Below, piece by piece: positions 42,299-50,963 of a stretch of DNA of 64,000 bases. The DNA comes from Actinomycetospora lutea. GTDB lineage: Bacteria; Actinomycetota; Actinomycetes; Mycobacteriales; Pseudonocardiaceae. Under the pieces are notes generated by a model. It saw only the letters and a program-made list of their open reading frames with translations, was not told the origin of the DNA and searched no databases. Position 1 is the first letter of the stretch, and the number at the start of each line of letters is the position of its first letter. The stretch is taken from positions 1-64,000 of the forward strand of contig NZ_JAQZAL010000014.1 in assembly GCF_028737205.1 (NCBI RefSeq), read 5' to 3'. The position numbers were made by a program, and so were the translations under genes.

Positions 42299-43513
42299 GT
42301 GGAGGTCCTCAGGGGCAGCGTGCGCACGTACGCGTGGGGCTCCCGGACACACCTCGCCGAGCTGCTCGGTGGGGAGGTCCCGTCGCCGCACCCGCAGGCC
42401 GAGCTCTGGCTCGGTGCGCACCGCGACGAGCCCTCGCAGCTCACGGGCGAGCACGCCCGGTCGCTGACCGACGCCCTGCGCGACGACCCGGCGGGCACGC
42501 TCGGGCCGTCGCGCCGGCAGCGCTGGTCGGACCGGCTGCCCTACCTGCTCAAGGTGCTCGCCGCCGAGGAGCCGCTGAGCCTGCAGGCGCACCCGTCGGC
42601 CGAGCAGGCCGCGGCGGGCTACGCGCGCGAGGAGGCGGCGGGCGTGCCGCGCACGGCCGCGGACCGGAACTACCCGGACCCGCTGCCGAAGCCCGAGCTG
42701 CTCTGCGCGCTCACCGAGTTCCACGCCCTGGCGGGGTTCCGCGAGCCGGCCGAGACCGTGCGGCTGCTGCGCGCCCTCGACGTGCGCGCGCTCGACCACC
42801 ACACCGAGCTGCTCGCCGCGCAGCCCGACGCCGACGGCCTGCGCGCGCTGTTCACCACCTGGATCACGCTGCCGCAGCGCGCCGTCGACGAGCTGGTGCC
42901 CGCCCTGCTCGACGGCTGCGTTGCCCACGCCCGCGAGCGCGGCGAGTTCACCACCGAGGCCCGCACGCTGCTCGACCTCGGCGAGCGCTACCCCGGCGAC
43001 GCCGGGGTCCTCGCCGCGCTGCTGCTCAACCGCGTCGCCCTCGCGCCCGGCCAGTGCCTCTACCAGCCCGCGGGCTCGCCCCACTCGTACCTGGCGGGGG
43101 CAGCCGTCGAGCTCATGGCCAACTCCGACAACGTCCTGCGCTGCGGGCTGACCCCGAAGCACGTCGACGTCCCCGAGCTGCTCCGCGTGCTCGACTTCTC
43201 GCCCGGCGCCCCGACGCTGCTGTCCGGGGAGGGGGCGGGGCCGGTCCGGCGGTTCTCGCCGTCGGAGTTCTTCAGCCTCGCCCGCTGCGCGTTCGACGGC
43301 GCCGAGGACGAGGCCGACCTCGGCATCGAGGGCCCCCGGATCGTGATCACCGTCGAGGGCGCGGTGCGTCTGCGCTCGGCGCGCGGCCAGAGCCAGGAGG
43401 TCCCGCGCGGCACCGCCGCCTGGGTGCCGGCGTGCGACGGGCCGGTCACGGTCGCCCCGGTCGGCGGCCCGGCCCTGGCGTTCGCCGCCGCGGACGGGTT
43501 GGGCGCCGGGTAG
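42299..43513 (+). CDS. manA: Mannose-6-phosphate isomerase
   Basis: A 404-residue type I phosphomannose isomerase that converts fructose 6-phosphate to mannose 6-phosphate, the substrate of ManB. The N-terminus is VRTYAWGSRTHLAELLG. Zinc ligands occur in LSLQAHPS (Gln, His), LPKPELLCALTEF (Glu), and YQPAGSPHSYLAGAAVELMANSDNVLRCGLT (His). The GTG at 42299 precedes the family N-terminus by few residues. It lies 22 bp after the SIS gene in the manB-manA unit. Confidence 0.95.
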   Translation: MEVLRGSVRTYAWGSRTHLAELLGGEVPSPHPQAELWLGAHRDEPSQLTGEHARSLTDALRDDPAGTLGPSRRQRWSDRLPYLLKVLAAEEPLSLQAHPSAEQAAAGYAREEAAGVPRTAADRNYPDPLPKPELLCALTEFHALAGFREPAETVRLLRALDVRALDHHTELLAAQPDADGLRALFTTWITLPQRAVDELVPALLDGCVAHARERGEFTTEARTLLDLGERYPGDAGVLAALLLNRVALAPGQCLYQPAGSPHSYLAGAAVELMANSDNVLRCGLTPKHVDVPELLRVLDFSPGAPTLLSGEGAGPVRRFSPSEFFSLARCAFDGAEDEADLGIEGPRIVITVEGAVRLRSARGQSQEVPRGTAAWVPACDGPVTVAPVGGPALAFAAADGLGAG

Positions 43514-43531
43514 CGGAGCGGGCGCGGGCGT

Positions 43532-43537
43532 TAGATT
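43532..43537 (+). promoter_or_regulatory. Putative -10 box of the cation-efflux gene
   Basis: TAGATT, 59 bases before the GTG at 43597. It gives a transcribed leader containing a good ribosome-binding site. Confidence 0.35.
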
Positions 43538-43596
43538 CGGGTCGGCGGATTTCACCCCGCCCTCACATCTGCCCGGTTCGTACCCTGGAGGGCTCC

Positions 43597-44547
43597 GTGT
43601 CCGCATCCGGAGGCGGCAAGGCGATCGTCGCCGCGCTGGCGGCCAACGCCGGCATCGCCGTGGCCAAGTTCGTCGGCTTCGCCGTCACGGGCTCGTCGTC
43701 GATGCTCGCCGAGGGGGTCCACTCGGTCGCCGACACCGGCAACCAGGGCCTGCTCCTGCTGGGGCGCAAGCGCGCCAAGCGGGCCGCGACACCCGAGCAC
43801 CCGTTCGGTTTCGGCCGTGACCGGTTCTTCTACTCGTTCGTCGTCGCGCTCCTGCTGTTCAGCCTCGGCTCGGTGTTCGCGATCTACGAGGGCATCCACA
43901 AGCTCTCGTCGCCCGAGGAGCTGACCTCCCCGATCGTCGCGGTGGTCATCCTCGTCGTGGCGATCGTCCTCGAGGGGTTCAGCTTCCGCACCGCGGTGCA
44001 CGAGTCCCGCGAGCTCAAGGGCGACGCCACCTGGTGGGGGTTCATCCGGCAGTCGGTGAACCCGGAGCTGCCGGTCGTGCTGCTCGAGGACACCGGCGCG
44101 CTGATCGGCCTCATCCTCGCCCTGGGCGGCGTCGGCCTCTCCACGCTGACCGGCGAGCCGGTGTGGGACGCGGTGGGCACCATCTGCATCGGTGTGCTGC
44201 TCGGCGTCATCGCGGTCATCCTCATCGTCGAGACGAAGAGCCTGCTCATCGGCGAGGGGGCCGGCGCGCCGCTGGTCCGGACGATCACCGGCGCGCTCGT
44301 CGGCGGCCCCGTCGAGCGGGTCATCCACCTGCGCACCCAGTACCTCGGGCCCGAGGAGCTGCTGGTCGCCGCGAAGATCGCGGTGTCGTCGTCGCTGTCG
44401 ACCGAGGTGGTGGCCGAGGCGATCGACAACGCGGAGGCCCGCCTGCGCGCGGCCGTCCCCGAGGCCCGGCTGGTGTACCTCGAGCCCGACCTCGACCGCA
44501 GCGACGCCGGACCGGTCGACGAGGCGCTCGACCCCTCGCCCCGCTGA
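43597..44547 (+). CDS. Cation diffusion facilitator transporter
   Basis: A 316-residue CDF-family divalent-metal exporter. Six membrane helices are seen: IVAALAANAGIAVAKFVGFAV, SSSMLAEGVHSVADTGNQGLLLLG, RFFYSFVVALLLFSLGSVFAIYEG, IVAVVILVVAIVLEGFSF, LPVVLLEDTGALIGLILALGGVG and AVGTICIGVLLGVIAVILIVETKSLLIG. Metal ligands are His and Asp in helix 2 (HSVAD) and Glu-Asp in helix 5 (LLEDTGA), the variant pattern of this subgroup. A C-terminal cytoplasmic domain follows. GGAGG lies 5 bases before the GTG. Metal is not identifiable (Zn, Fe or Mn). Confidence 0.9.
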   Translation: MSASGGGKAIVAALAANAGIAVAKFVGFAVTGSSSMLAEGVHSVADTGNQGLLLLGRKRAKRAATPEHPFGFGRDRFFYSFVVALLLFSLGSVFAIYEGIHKLSSPEELTSPIVAVVILVVAIVLEGFSFRTAVHESRELKGDATWWGFIRQSVNPELPVVLLEDTGALIGLILALGGVGLSTLTGEPVWDAVGTICIGVLLGVIAVILIVETKSLLIGEGAGAPLVRTITGALVGGPVERVIHLRTQYLGPEELLVAAKIAVSSSLSTEVVAEAIDNAEARLRAAVPEARLVYLEPDLDRSDAGPVDEALDPSPR

Positions 44548-44553
44548 TCTCCA

Positions 44554-44583
44554 CCGACCGGACGCCGGCGCACGTCCGGTCGG
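44554..44583. terminator. Terminator hairpin after the CDF gene
   Basis: CCGACCGGACG pairs perfectly with CGTCCGGTCGG over 11 bp with an 8-base loop. It begins 6 bases after the stop codon. Confidence 0.75.
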
Positions 44584-44650
44584 CGCACCGACGTGAACAC
44601 GCCGTCACGGTTCTGGCCGTCTCCGTACTGATCGGGGCCGTACCCGGGCG

Positions 44651-44656
44651 TAGGGT
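44651..44656 (+). promoter_or_regulatory. Putative -10 box of the permease gene
   Basis: TAGGGT, 48 bases before the permease ATG. No strong -35 is visible. Confidence 0.35.
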
Positions 44657-44704
44657 CCCGCCCGACCCTCGTTCCCGCCACGGTTGGACCCTGGAGGACC
44701 GCGC

Positions 44705-46255
44705 ATGACGTCGACCCAACAAGGCGGGCTCTTTCGGACCAAGTCCGTCGAACAGTCGATCGCCGACACCGACGAGCCCGGCAGCAAGCTCCGGCGCGAG
44801 CTCGGCGCCATCGACCTGACGATCTTCGGCGTCGCGGTCCTCATCGGCGCCGGTATCTTCACGATCACGGCGCGCGTGGCCGGCGACATCACCGGTCCGG
44901 CCATCGCGATCTCGTTCGTGATCGCCGCGATCGCCTGCGGCTTCGCGGGCCTCTGCTACGCCGAGTTCGCCTCGACGGTGCCGGTGGCCGGCAGCGCCTA
45001 CACGTTCTCCTACGCGACCTTCGGCGAGTTCATCGCCTGGATCATCGGCTGGGACCTCATCCTCGAGTACGCCCTCGGCGCGGCCGTGGTCTCGAAGAGC
45101 TGGGCGCAGTACCTGGGCGAGCTGTTCGGCGGCAGCAGCTCCGCCGCCTCGATCGAGCTCGGCGCGGTGACCTTCGACTGGGGCGCCGTCCTCGTCATCG
45201 GTGCCCTCACGGTCGTCCTCGTGCTCGGCATCAAGCTCTCGAGCCGGGTCAGCGCGATCATCACCTCGATCAAGGTGCTCGTCGTCCTGCTCGTCATCGT
45301 GGTCGGGCTGTTCTACATCCAGGCGCAGAACTACACCCCGTTCATCCCGCCGCCCGGGGGCGAGCGCCAGAGCGGGGGCGGCGCCGACGCGTCGCTGCTG
45401 TCGCTGATCGCGGGCAGCGAGGGCTCGACCTTCGGCATCTACGGCCTGCTCGCCGGCGCCTCGCTGGTGTTCTTCGCGTTCATCGGCTTCGACGCGGTGT
45501 CCACCACCGCCGAGGAGACCCGCAACCCGCAGAAGGACCTGCCCCGCGGGATCCTCGGCTCGCTCGGCGTCGTCACCATCCTCTACGTGGCCACCTCCCT
45601 CGTGCTGGTGGGCATGGTCAACTACACCCAGCTCGCCACCCCGCCCGGCAGCGAGGACAGCGCCACGCTGGCCACGGCGTTCTCGCTCGTCGGGGCGGAC
45701 TGGGCCTCCACGGTGATCTCCATCGGCGCCCTCGCCGGGCTCACCACGGTCGTCATGGTGCTCATGCTCGGCCAGAGCAGGGTGTTCTACGCGATGAGCC
45801 GCGACGGCCTGCTCCCGCGCAAGCTCGCCCAGACCGGCTCCCGCGGCACGCCGGTGACGATCACGATCATCATCGGCGGGCTCTGCGCCGTGCTCGCTGG
45901 CTTCTTCCCGATCGACGAGCTCGAGTCGATGGTCAACATCGGCACCCTGTTCGCGTTCGTGCTCGTCGCGGTCGGCACCGTCTACCTGCGGCGCCGCCGC
46001 CCGGACCTGCCGCGCAGCTTCACCGTCAAGGCGCTGCCGCTCGTGGCCACCCTCGCGGTGCTCAGCTGCCTGTGGCTGATGATCAACCTGACCGTCGAGA
46101 CCTGGATCCGGTTCATCGTCTGGATGGTGCTGGGCGTGCTCATCTACTTCGCCTACTCGCGCCGCAACTCCGTGCTCGGCAAGCGCGAGCGGGGCGAGGA
46201 GGGGTCGGTGACCAACCCGGGCGGCCCGTCGGCGCCGCCGACCCAGCCGCAGTAG
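44705..46255 (+). CDS. Cationic amino-acid permease (APC superfamily)
   Basis: A 516-residue transporter with 12 or more membrane helices. The N-terminus shows the APC signature IDLTIFGVAVLIGAGIFTITARVAG, then SFVIAAIACGFAGLCYAEFASTVPVAGSAYTFSY, and later FFAFIGFDAVSTTAEETRNPQKDLPRGI, typical of the CAT branch. It probably imports lysine or arginine; the mycobacterial homologue is Rv3253c. GGAGG lies 10 bases before the ATG. It is followed by a strong terminator. Confidence 0.93.
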   Translation: MTSTQQGGLFRTKSVEQSIADTDEPGSKLRRELGAIDLTIFGVAVLIGAGIFTITARVAGDITGPAIAISFVIAAIACGFAGLCYAEFASTVPVAGSAYTFSYATFGEFIAWIIGWDLILEYALGAAVVSKSWAQYLGELFGGSSSAASIELGAVTFDWGAVLVIGALTVVLVLGIKLSSRVSAIITSIKVLVVLLVIVVGLFYIQAQNYTPFIPPPGGERQSGGGADASLLSLIAGSEGSTFGIYGLLAGASLVFFAFIGFDAVSTTAEETRNPQKDLPRGILGSLGVVTILYVATSLVLVGMVNYTQLATPPGSEDSATLATAFSLVGADWASTVISIGALAGLTTVVMVLMLGQSRVFYAMSRDGLLPRKLAQTGSRGTPVTITIIIGGLCAVLAGFFPIDELESMVNIGTLFAFVLVAVGTVYLRRRRPDLPRSFTVKALPLVATLAVLSCLWLMINLTVETWIRFIVWMVLGVLIYFAYSRRNSVLGKRERGEEGSVTNPGGPSAPPTQPQ

Positions 46256-46264
46256 GCGCACGCG

Positions 46265-46302
46265 AGGAGGGCCGGCCCGTCCACCGACGGACCGGCCCTC
46301 CT
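46265..46302. terminator. Bidirectional terminator hairpin
   Basis: A 17-bp stem (AGGAGGGCCGGCCCGTC with its complement, one mismatch) and a CACC loop lies between the convergent permease and acyl-CoA ligase genes, whose ends are 58 bp apart. Confidence 0.85.
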
Positions 46303-46313
46303 CCCGTGTCCCG

Positions 46314-47948
46314 TCAGGCCTTCGCGGGCGCCTGGTGGCCGGCGAACTTCTCGCGCAGCGTCTTCTTCGAGAACTTGCCCGTCGAGGTCTTGGGCACCTC
46401 GTCGATGAAGACGACGTCGTCGGGCACCTGCCACTTCGCGACGCGGGTCGCGATGTGCTCGAGCACCGCCTCGCGGGTGAGCTCGACGCCCTGCTTCGGC
46501 ACGACACAGGCGAGCGGGCGCTCCGACCACTTCTCGTCGGGGATGGCGATGACCGCGGCCTCGGCGACGCCCTCCATCGACATGATCTCGTTCTCGAGGT
46601 CGACCGACGAGATCCACTCACCGCCGGACTTGACGAGGTCCTTGGTGCGGTCGACGAGCTTGACGTAGCCGTAGCGGTCGATCACCGCCACGTCGCCGGT
46701 CTTGAGCCAGCCGTCCTCGGTGAACTGCTTGCCGCCGTCCTCGTTGCGGTAGTACGAGGACGCGATCCACGGCCCGGCGGCCTGGAGCTCGCCGGAGGTC
46801 TCGCCGTCCCAGGGCAGGACCTCGCCGGAGTCGGGGTCGCAGATGCGCAGGTCGACCAGCGGCGAGGGCGTGCCCGCCGTGGCGCGCACGTCGGCGAGCT
46901 CGTCGTCGGAGAGGCCGTCGTGGACGCTCTTGAGCACCCCGGTGGTGGCGATCGGGCTGGTCTCGGTCATGCCCCAGGCCTGCGTGATCGGCAGGCCGAT
47001 CTTCTGGCGCCACGCCTCGGACAGCGACTTCGGCACCGCCGACCCGCCGCAGAGCAGCAGGCGCAGGTCAGGCAGGTCGCCCTCGGAGAGCTCGGGCAGG
47101 ACGCCCATCCAGATGGTCGGGACGCCCGCCGTGACGGTGATCTTCTGGTCGCGCAGGATGCCGGCGATCGCCTTGGGGGTCATGTTCGGCCCGGGGAAGA
47201 CGATCGAGGAGCCCGCGAACACCGCCGCGTACGGCGTACCCCAGGCGTTCGCGTGGAACATCGGCACGATCGGCAGCAGGACGTCGCGCTCGACGAGGCC
47301 CGCGACGTCGGCCATCAGCACGGCGATCGAGTGCAGCACCGAGCTGCGGTGCGAGTAGACGACGCCCTTCGGGTTGCCGGTGGTGCCCGACGTGTAGCAC
47401 ATCGCCGCGGCCTGGTTCTCGTCCGTGATCTCGAAGCGGCCCTCGAACGGCTCGACGGAGTCGAGCAGCTCGTCGTAGCGCAGGACGCGCTCGTCGTCGG
47501 GGATCTCGGTGTCCGCGCCGTCGTCGATGACGATCACCTTGCGGACCGTGGTCATCTCGTCGACGTGCGGCCAGAACTGCGGCAGCAGCGAGCGGTCGAC
47601 GAAGACGACCTCGTCCTCGGCGTGGTTGGCGATGTAGATCAGCTGCTCGGTGAACAGCCGGATGTTCAGCGTGTGGAGCACGCGGCCGCTGCACGGCACC
47701 GCGAAGTAGAGCTCGAGGTGCGCCGGGCTGTTCCAGCAGAAGGTCCCGACCCGGCCCTCGGCCGAGACCCCGAGGGAGTCGAGGGCCGCCGCGGCCCGCC
47801 GGACCCGCTGGGCCCAGGCCCCGTAGTCGGTCCGGTGCACCGTGCCGCCCGCCCCGACGCCGACGATCGGCTTGTGGGCGAACAGCTGCTCGGCGCGGTG
47901 GAACACGTGCGGCAGGGCGAGCGGGTAGTCCTGCATCTGTCCGAGCAC
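46314..47948 (-). CDS. Fatty-acid (medium/long-chain) acyl-CoA ligase
   Basis: A 544-residue AMP-forming ligase. It has the P-loop [18 protein letters not shown] (about 184-201), [12 protein letters not shown], the motif [41 protein letters not shown], and [15 protein letters not shown] with the catalytic lysine near the C-terminus. It activates carboxylic acids with ATP and CoA. Chain length cannot be told from sequence. AGGAGG lies 9 bases before the GTG. It is divergent from ahcY with 478 bp between. Confidence 0.93.
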   Translation of the reverse strand: MLGQMQDYPLALPHVFHRAEQLFAHKPIVGVGAGGTVHRTDYGAWAQRVRRAAAALDSLGVSAEGRVGTFCWNSPAHLELYFAVPCSGRVLHTLNIRLFTEQLIYIANHAEDEVVFVDRSLLPQFWPHVDEMTTVRKVIVIDDGADTEIPDDERVLRYDELLDSVEPFEGRFEITDENQAAAMCYTSGTTGNPKGVVYSHRSSVLHSIAVLMADVAGLVERDVLLPIVPMFHANAWGTPYAAVFAGSSIVFPGPNMTPKAIAGILRDQKITVTAGVPTIWMGVLPELSEGDLPDLRLLLCGGSAVPKSLSEAWRQKIGLPITQAWGMTETSPIATTGVLKSVHDGLSDDELADVRATAGTPSPLVDLRICDPDSGEVLPWDGETSGELQAAGPWIASSYYRNEDGGKQFTEDGWLKTGDVAVIDRYGYVKLVDRTKDLVKSGGEWISSVDLENEIMSMEGVAEAAVIAIPDEKWSERPLACVVPKQGVELTREAVLEHIATRVAKWQVPDDVVFIDEVPKTSTGKFSKKTLREKFAGHQAPAKA

Positions 47949-47996
47949 GTCCGTGGCCTCCTGTATGACCGGGTGTGTCTGTGGTTCCGGTCACGC

Positions 47997-48002
47997 ATCC
48001 TA
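47997..48002 (-). promoter_or_regulatory. Putative -10 box of the acyl-CoA ligase gene
   Basis: TAGGAT on the minus strand, 49 bases before the GTG at 47948. No clear -35 accompanies it. Confidence 0.35.
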
Positions 48003-48148
48003 CGGTCCGGGGTGGAGGATCACCCCCTCGTCGGCGTCCCGGGGAGCCCGGTGTGATCCGGCCGACGCGCTCCGTGGTGACCCGGAGCGGACCTGCGCGG
48101 ACGGCTCACCGGATGCATGCGTCCGGCCCCGGGCGGGGCGCGTCCCGG

Positions 48149-48177
48149 TTGACCGTCCATGGGGCCTGTGCTGGACT
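48149..48177 (+). promoter_or_regulatory. ahcY promoter candidate
   Basis: TTGACC (48149-48154), 17 bases, TGGACT (48172-48177). A start near 48184 would put the riboswitch at the 5' end of the message. The stretch 48003-48148 upstream holds nothing else that I recognise. Confidence 0.5.
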
Positions 48178-48219
48178 TCTCCCACGGCATCGATCGCACA
48201 CCTCGTGCGAACGGAAGCT

Positions 48220-48291
48220 GTCGAGTGGCGCTGCAACGGGCCGGTCCGGTCCGCCACGCTCGGCAGTGGTCCGCACCATCGCAAGGGCGCC
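48220..48291 (+). ncRNA. S-adenosylhomocysteine (SAH) riboswitch
   Basis: The order and bases match the SAH riboswitch. The 5' strand CGAGTGGCGCTGCAAC carries the conserved GCGCUGCRAC core. P1 pairs GTCGAG (48220-48225) with CTCGGC (48259-48264). P2 pairs CGGGCC (48237-48242) with GGTCCG (48248-48253, one G-U). A small hairpin TGGT/ACCA (48267-48278) follows. The pseudoknot joins GGCGC (48227-48231) to GCGCC (48287-48291); relative to the common AGCGC/GCGCT the pair has changed on both sides. It lies 136 bases before ahcY, whose product removes SAH, the usual target of this class, which turns genes on when SAH builds up. Confidence 0.82.
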
Positions 48292-48302
48292 TGGATGGTG
48301 GT

Positions 48303-48392
48303 GGACCGTGCTCTCAGTCCCGTGACCTCCCGGCGTGTCCCGTCCGCCGGTCGAGGACACCGCCCCCGGGCACGGGCGAGGCCGCACGGTCC
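48303..48392 (+). other. Long-range pairing downstream of the riboswitch
   Basis: GGACCGTGC (48303-48311) is perfectly complementary to GCACGGTCC (48384-48392). The pairing would close the leader between riboswitch and the ribosome-binding site (GAGGAG, about 48417-48422) and could be part of the expression switch. Confidence 0.45.
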
Positions 48393-48426
48393 GTCGCCGC
48401 CGACACACCCGAGAAGACGAGGAGTC

Positions 48427-49911
48427 ATGACGAACGCAGTGGGCACCGCCAACGAGAAGTACGCCGAGAAGAACGGCATCGACTTCGCCGTGGCCGACCT
48501 CGGCGAGGCCGACTTCGGCCGCCGCGAGATCCGGCTCGCCGAGCACGAGATGCCCGGCCTGATGGCCCTGCGCCGCGAGTACTCCGAGGCCAAGCCGCTG
48601 CACGGCGCCCGGATCTCCGGCTCGCTGCACATGACGGTGCAGACCGCCGTCCTCATCGAGACGCTGGTCGAGCTGGGCGCGGAGGTCCGCTGGGCCTCCT
48701 GCAACATCTTCTCCACCCAGGACCACGCGGCCGCCGCGGTCGTCGTCGGCCCCCACGGCACTCCCGAGGAGCCCAAGGGCATCTCCTGCTTCGCCTGGAA
48801 GGGCGAGACGCTGGAGGAGTACTGGTGGTGCGCCGAGCAGATGCTCGCGTGGAAGGACGCCGAGACCCGCGGCCCGAACATGATCCTGGACGACGGTGGC
48901 GACGCCACCATGCTCGTCCACAAGGGCGTCGAGTTCGAGAAGGCCGGCGTCGTCCCGAGCGTCACCGCCGAGGACCCGGCCGAGTACCAGGTCGTGCTCG
49001 CGACGCTGCGCCGCAGCCTCGAGGAGGACCCGCAGCACTGGACGAAGGTCGCGTCGGGCATCAAGGGCGTCACCGAGGAGACCACGACGGGCGTGCACCG
49101 CCTGTACGAGTTCTTCAACGAGGACAAGCTGCTCTTCCCGGCGATCAACGTCAACGACTCGGTCACCAAGTCGAAGTTCGACAACAAGTACGGCTGCCGC
49201 CACTCGCTCATCGACGGCATCAACCGCGCCGTCGACGTGCTGATCTCGGGCAAGAAGGCCGTCGTCGCCGGCTTCGGTGACGTGGGCAAGGGCTCGGCCG
49301 AGTCGCTGCGCGGCCAGGGCGCCCGCGTCACGGTCACCGAGACCGACCCGATCTGCGCGCTCCAGGCGCTCATGGAGGGCTACGACGTCAACACCCTCGA
49401 GAACGTCATCGAGGAGGCCGACATCGTCATCACGACGACCGGCAACAAGGACATCGTCACCCTCGACCACATGAAGCGGATGAAGCACCAGGCGATCCTG
49501 GGCAACATCGGCCACTTCGACAACGAGATCCAGGTCGAGAAGCTCGAGAAGTCGGGCGCCACGCGGATCAACATCAAGCCGCAGGTCGACGAGTGGAAGT
49601 TCGACGACGGCCACTCGATCATCCTGCTGTCCGAGGGCCGCCTGCTGAACCTCGGCAACGCGACCGGGCACCCGAGCTTCGTCATGTCGAACTCGTTCGC
49701 CAACCAGACGATCGCCCAGATCGAGATCTGGACCAAGCCGGACGAGTACCCGATCGGCGTCTACCGCCTGCCCAAGCACCTGGACGAGAAGGTCGCGAAG
49801 GTCCACGTCGAGGCGCTCGGCGCGGAGCTGACCAAGCTCACCAAGGAGCAGGCCGAGTACATCGGCGTCGACGTCGAGGGCCCGTACAAGCCGGAGCACT
49901 ACCGCTACTGA
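48427..49911 (+). CDS. ahcY: S-adenosyl-L-homocysteine hydrolase
   Basis: A 494-residue NAD-dependent enzyme that splits SAH into adenosine and homocysteine, keeping methyltransferases active. It has LADFG...[18 protein letters not shown] at the N-terminus, [54 protein letters not shown] (catalytic Lys/Asp/His), the NAD fold [33 protein letters not shown] and the C-terminal KPEHYRY. Length is that of the longer bacterial form with a 40-residue insert. GAGGAG lies 4-6 bases upstream. A riboswitch in the leader suggests feedback by SAH. Two hairpins follow the gene. Confidence 0.97.
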   Translation: MTNAVGTANEKYAEKNGIDFAVADLGEADFGRREIRLAEHEMPGLMALRREYSEAKPLHGARISGSLHMTVQTAVLIETLVELGAEVRWASCNIFSTQDHAAAAVVVGPHGTPEEPKGISCFAWKGETLEEYWWCAEQMLAWKDAETRGPNMILDDGGDATMLVHKGVEFEKAGVVPSVTAEDPAEYQVVLATLRRSLEEDPQHWTKVASGIKGVTEETTTGVHRLYEFFNEDKLLFPAINVNDSVTKSKFDNKYGCRHSLIDGINRAVDVLISGKKAVVAGFGDVGKGSAESLRGQGARVTVTETDPICALQALMEGYDVNTLENVIEEADIVITTTGNKDIVTLDHMKRMKHQAILGNIGHFDNEIQVEKLEKSGATRINIKPQVDEWKFDDGHSIILLSEGRLLNLGNATGHPSFVMSNSFANQTIAQIEIWTKPDEYPIGVYRLPKHLDEKVAKVHVEALGAELTKLTKEQAEYIGVDVEGPYKPEHYRY

Positions 49912-49950
49912 GGCAGCGCGCGCTGTCGCGGCGCGTCCGACCTGACCGAA

Positions 49951-49988
49951 GGGCCCCTTCGCTCGAACCATGCCGAGCGAAGGGGCCC
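49951..49988. terminator. Hairpin 1 after ahcY
   Basis: GGGCCCCTTCGCTCG (49951-49965) pairs perfectly with CGAGCGAAGGGGCCC (49974-49988) over an 8-base loop, 39 bases after the stop. A third partial copy, GGGCCCTTCGCTC, lies at 50158-50170. Confidence 0.75.
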
Positions 49989-50011
49989 TCCGCTCGACAC
50001 GGCCGGGCCGT

Positions 50012-50077
50012 GGAGATCAGGAGTGCGCTGGACGCCCCGGGGAGCGCCACGAGGTGCATGACGCACTCCTGATCTCC
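50012..50077. repeat. Hairpin 2 after ahcY (16-bp perfect inverted repeat)
   Basis: GGAGATCAGGAGTGCG (50012-50027) is perfectly complementary to CGCACTCCTGATCTCC (50062-50077), 34 bases apart. It is larger and less G+C-rich than needed for a terminator and could be a dispersed palindromic element. The rest of the 335-bp gap (49912-50246), apart from the third half-copy and the tmk promoter region, holds no gene that I can support. Confidence 0.75.
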
Positions 50078-50192
50078 GTGCTCACCGGAGCGGGCGCCGC
50101 CACCGACCCTGCGGGTGTGCCGGCGACGGGCGCCCCTCGCCCGTCCACTCGCGCGACGGGGCCCTTCGCTCAGGACCCACGGGCCCGCCGCA

Positions 50193-50198
50193 TAGGGT
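50193..50198 (+). promoter_or_regulatory. Putative tmk -10 box
   Basis: TAGGGT ends 6 bases before the first GTG of the 14-bp repeats (50205). A leaderless start there would give a seven-codon open frame ending in TGA before the real tmk start. Confidence 0.45.
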
Positions 50199-50204
50199 TC
50201 CGTC

Positions 50205-50260
50205 GTGGGTGGGACGGCGTGGGTGTGATCGCGTGGGTGTGATGGCGTGGGCGTGATGGT
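50205..50260 (+). repeat. Four 14-bp tandem repeats across the tmk start
   Basis: Units 50205-50218, 50219-50232, 50233-50246 and 50247-50260 all read GTGGGNGNGANNGN, with one to three changes each. The last unit holds the tmk start region. Unit length is not a multiple of three. Confidence 0.85.
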
Positions 50261-50963
50261 GGCCGTCGAGGGGCTCGACGGTGCGGGCAAGGCGACGCTG
50301 GTCGCCGCGCTCGCCGACGCCGCCGCCCGCCGCGGCGCCAGCGTCAGCACGCACGCGTTCCCCCGCTACGACGCCGACGTCCACGCCGGCCTGGCGGGCG
50401 AGGCGCTGCACGGCGCGCACGGCGACCTGCGCTCCTCGGTGCACGCGATGGCCGTGCTGTTCGCGCTCGACCGGGCGGGCGCCGCCGACGAGCTGCGCGC
50501 CGCCCGCGCGGCACACGACCTCGTCCTCGTCGACCGCTACGTCGCCTCCAACGCCGCCTACGGGGCGGCGCGGCGGGAGCAGGACGCCGACGGGGAGTTC
50601 GTGGCCTGGGTGCACGACCTCGAGATCGCGCGGCTCGGGGTGCCGGCCCCGGACGCCCAGGTGCTCGTCCGCGTGCCGGGGGAGGTGGCCGCCCGGCGGG
50701 TCCGCGAGCGCGCCGCGGCCGACCCGTCGCGCACCCCCGACGGTTACGAGTCCGACGCGGCGCTGCAGGCCCGGTGCGCGGATCTGTACGACCAGCTCGT
50801 CGCGCGGACATGGCTCGCGCCCTGGTCGGTCGTGGGTGCCGACGAGGGGCAGGCGGCGCTCACCCGAACGGCTGAGTCAATCGTCGCAGAACGCCTCGGG
50901 ACCGAAAGGTCCGGCGATATCGCCTCCGGATCGTCGGTGAGAAGTGACACCATTGAGACATGA
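50247..50963 (+). CDS. tmk: Thymidylate kinase
   Basis: A 238-residue dTMP kinase that makes dTDP for DNA synthesis. The P-loop is VEGLDGAGKATL (about 7-18), the DR(Y/F) motif is LVDRYVASNAAYGAA, and the LID region follows ARRVRERAAADPSRTPDGYE. Possible starts are GTG 50247, GTG 50253, ATG 50256 and GTG 50259; none has a ribosome-binding site. The repeats make the choice uncertain by four residues. The C-terminal 25 residues are unlike other Tmk proteins. Its stop overlaps the mtrA start (ATGA). The ahcY-tmk-mtrA-mtrB-lpqB order is that of mycobacteria. Confidence 0.93.
   Translation: MGVMVAVEGLDGAGKATLVAALADAAARRGASVSTHAFPRYDADVHAGLAGEALHGAHGDLRSSVHAMAVLFALDRAGAADELRAARAAHDLVLVDRYVASNAAYGAARREQDADGEFVAWVHDLEIARLGVPAPDAQVLVRVPGEVAARRVRERAAADPSRTPDGYESDAALQARCADLYDQLVARTWLAPWSVVGADEGQAALTRTAESIVAERLGTERSGDIASGSSVRSDTIET

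Noticed and set aside
48003-48148. SAM riboswitch upstream of ahcY
   Set aside because: The region lacks SAM-I/SAM-II cores; the only aptamer that fits is the SAH type further downstream.
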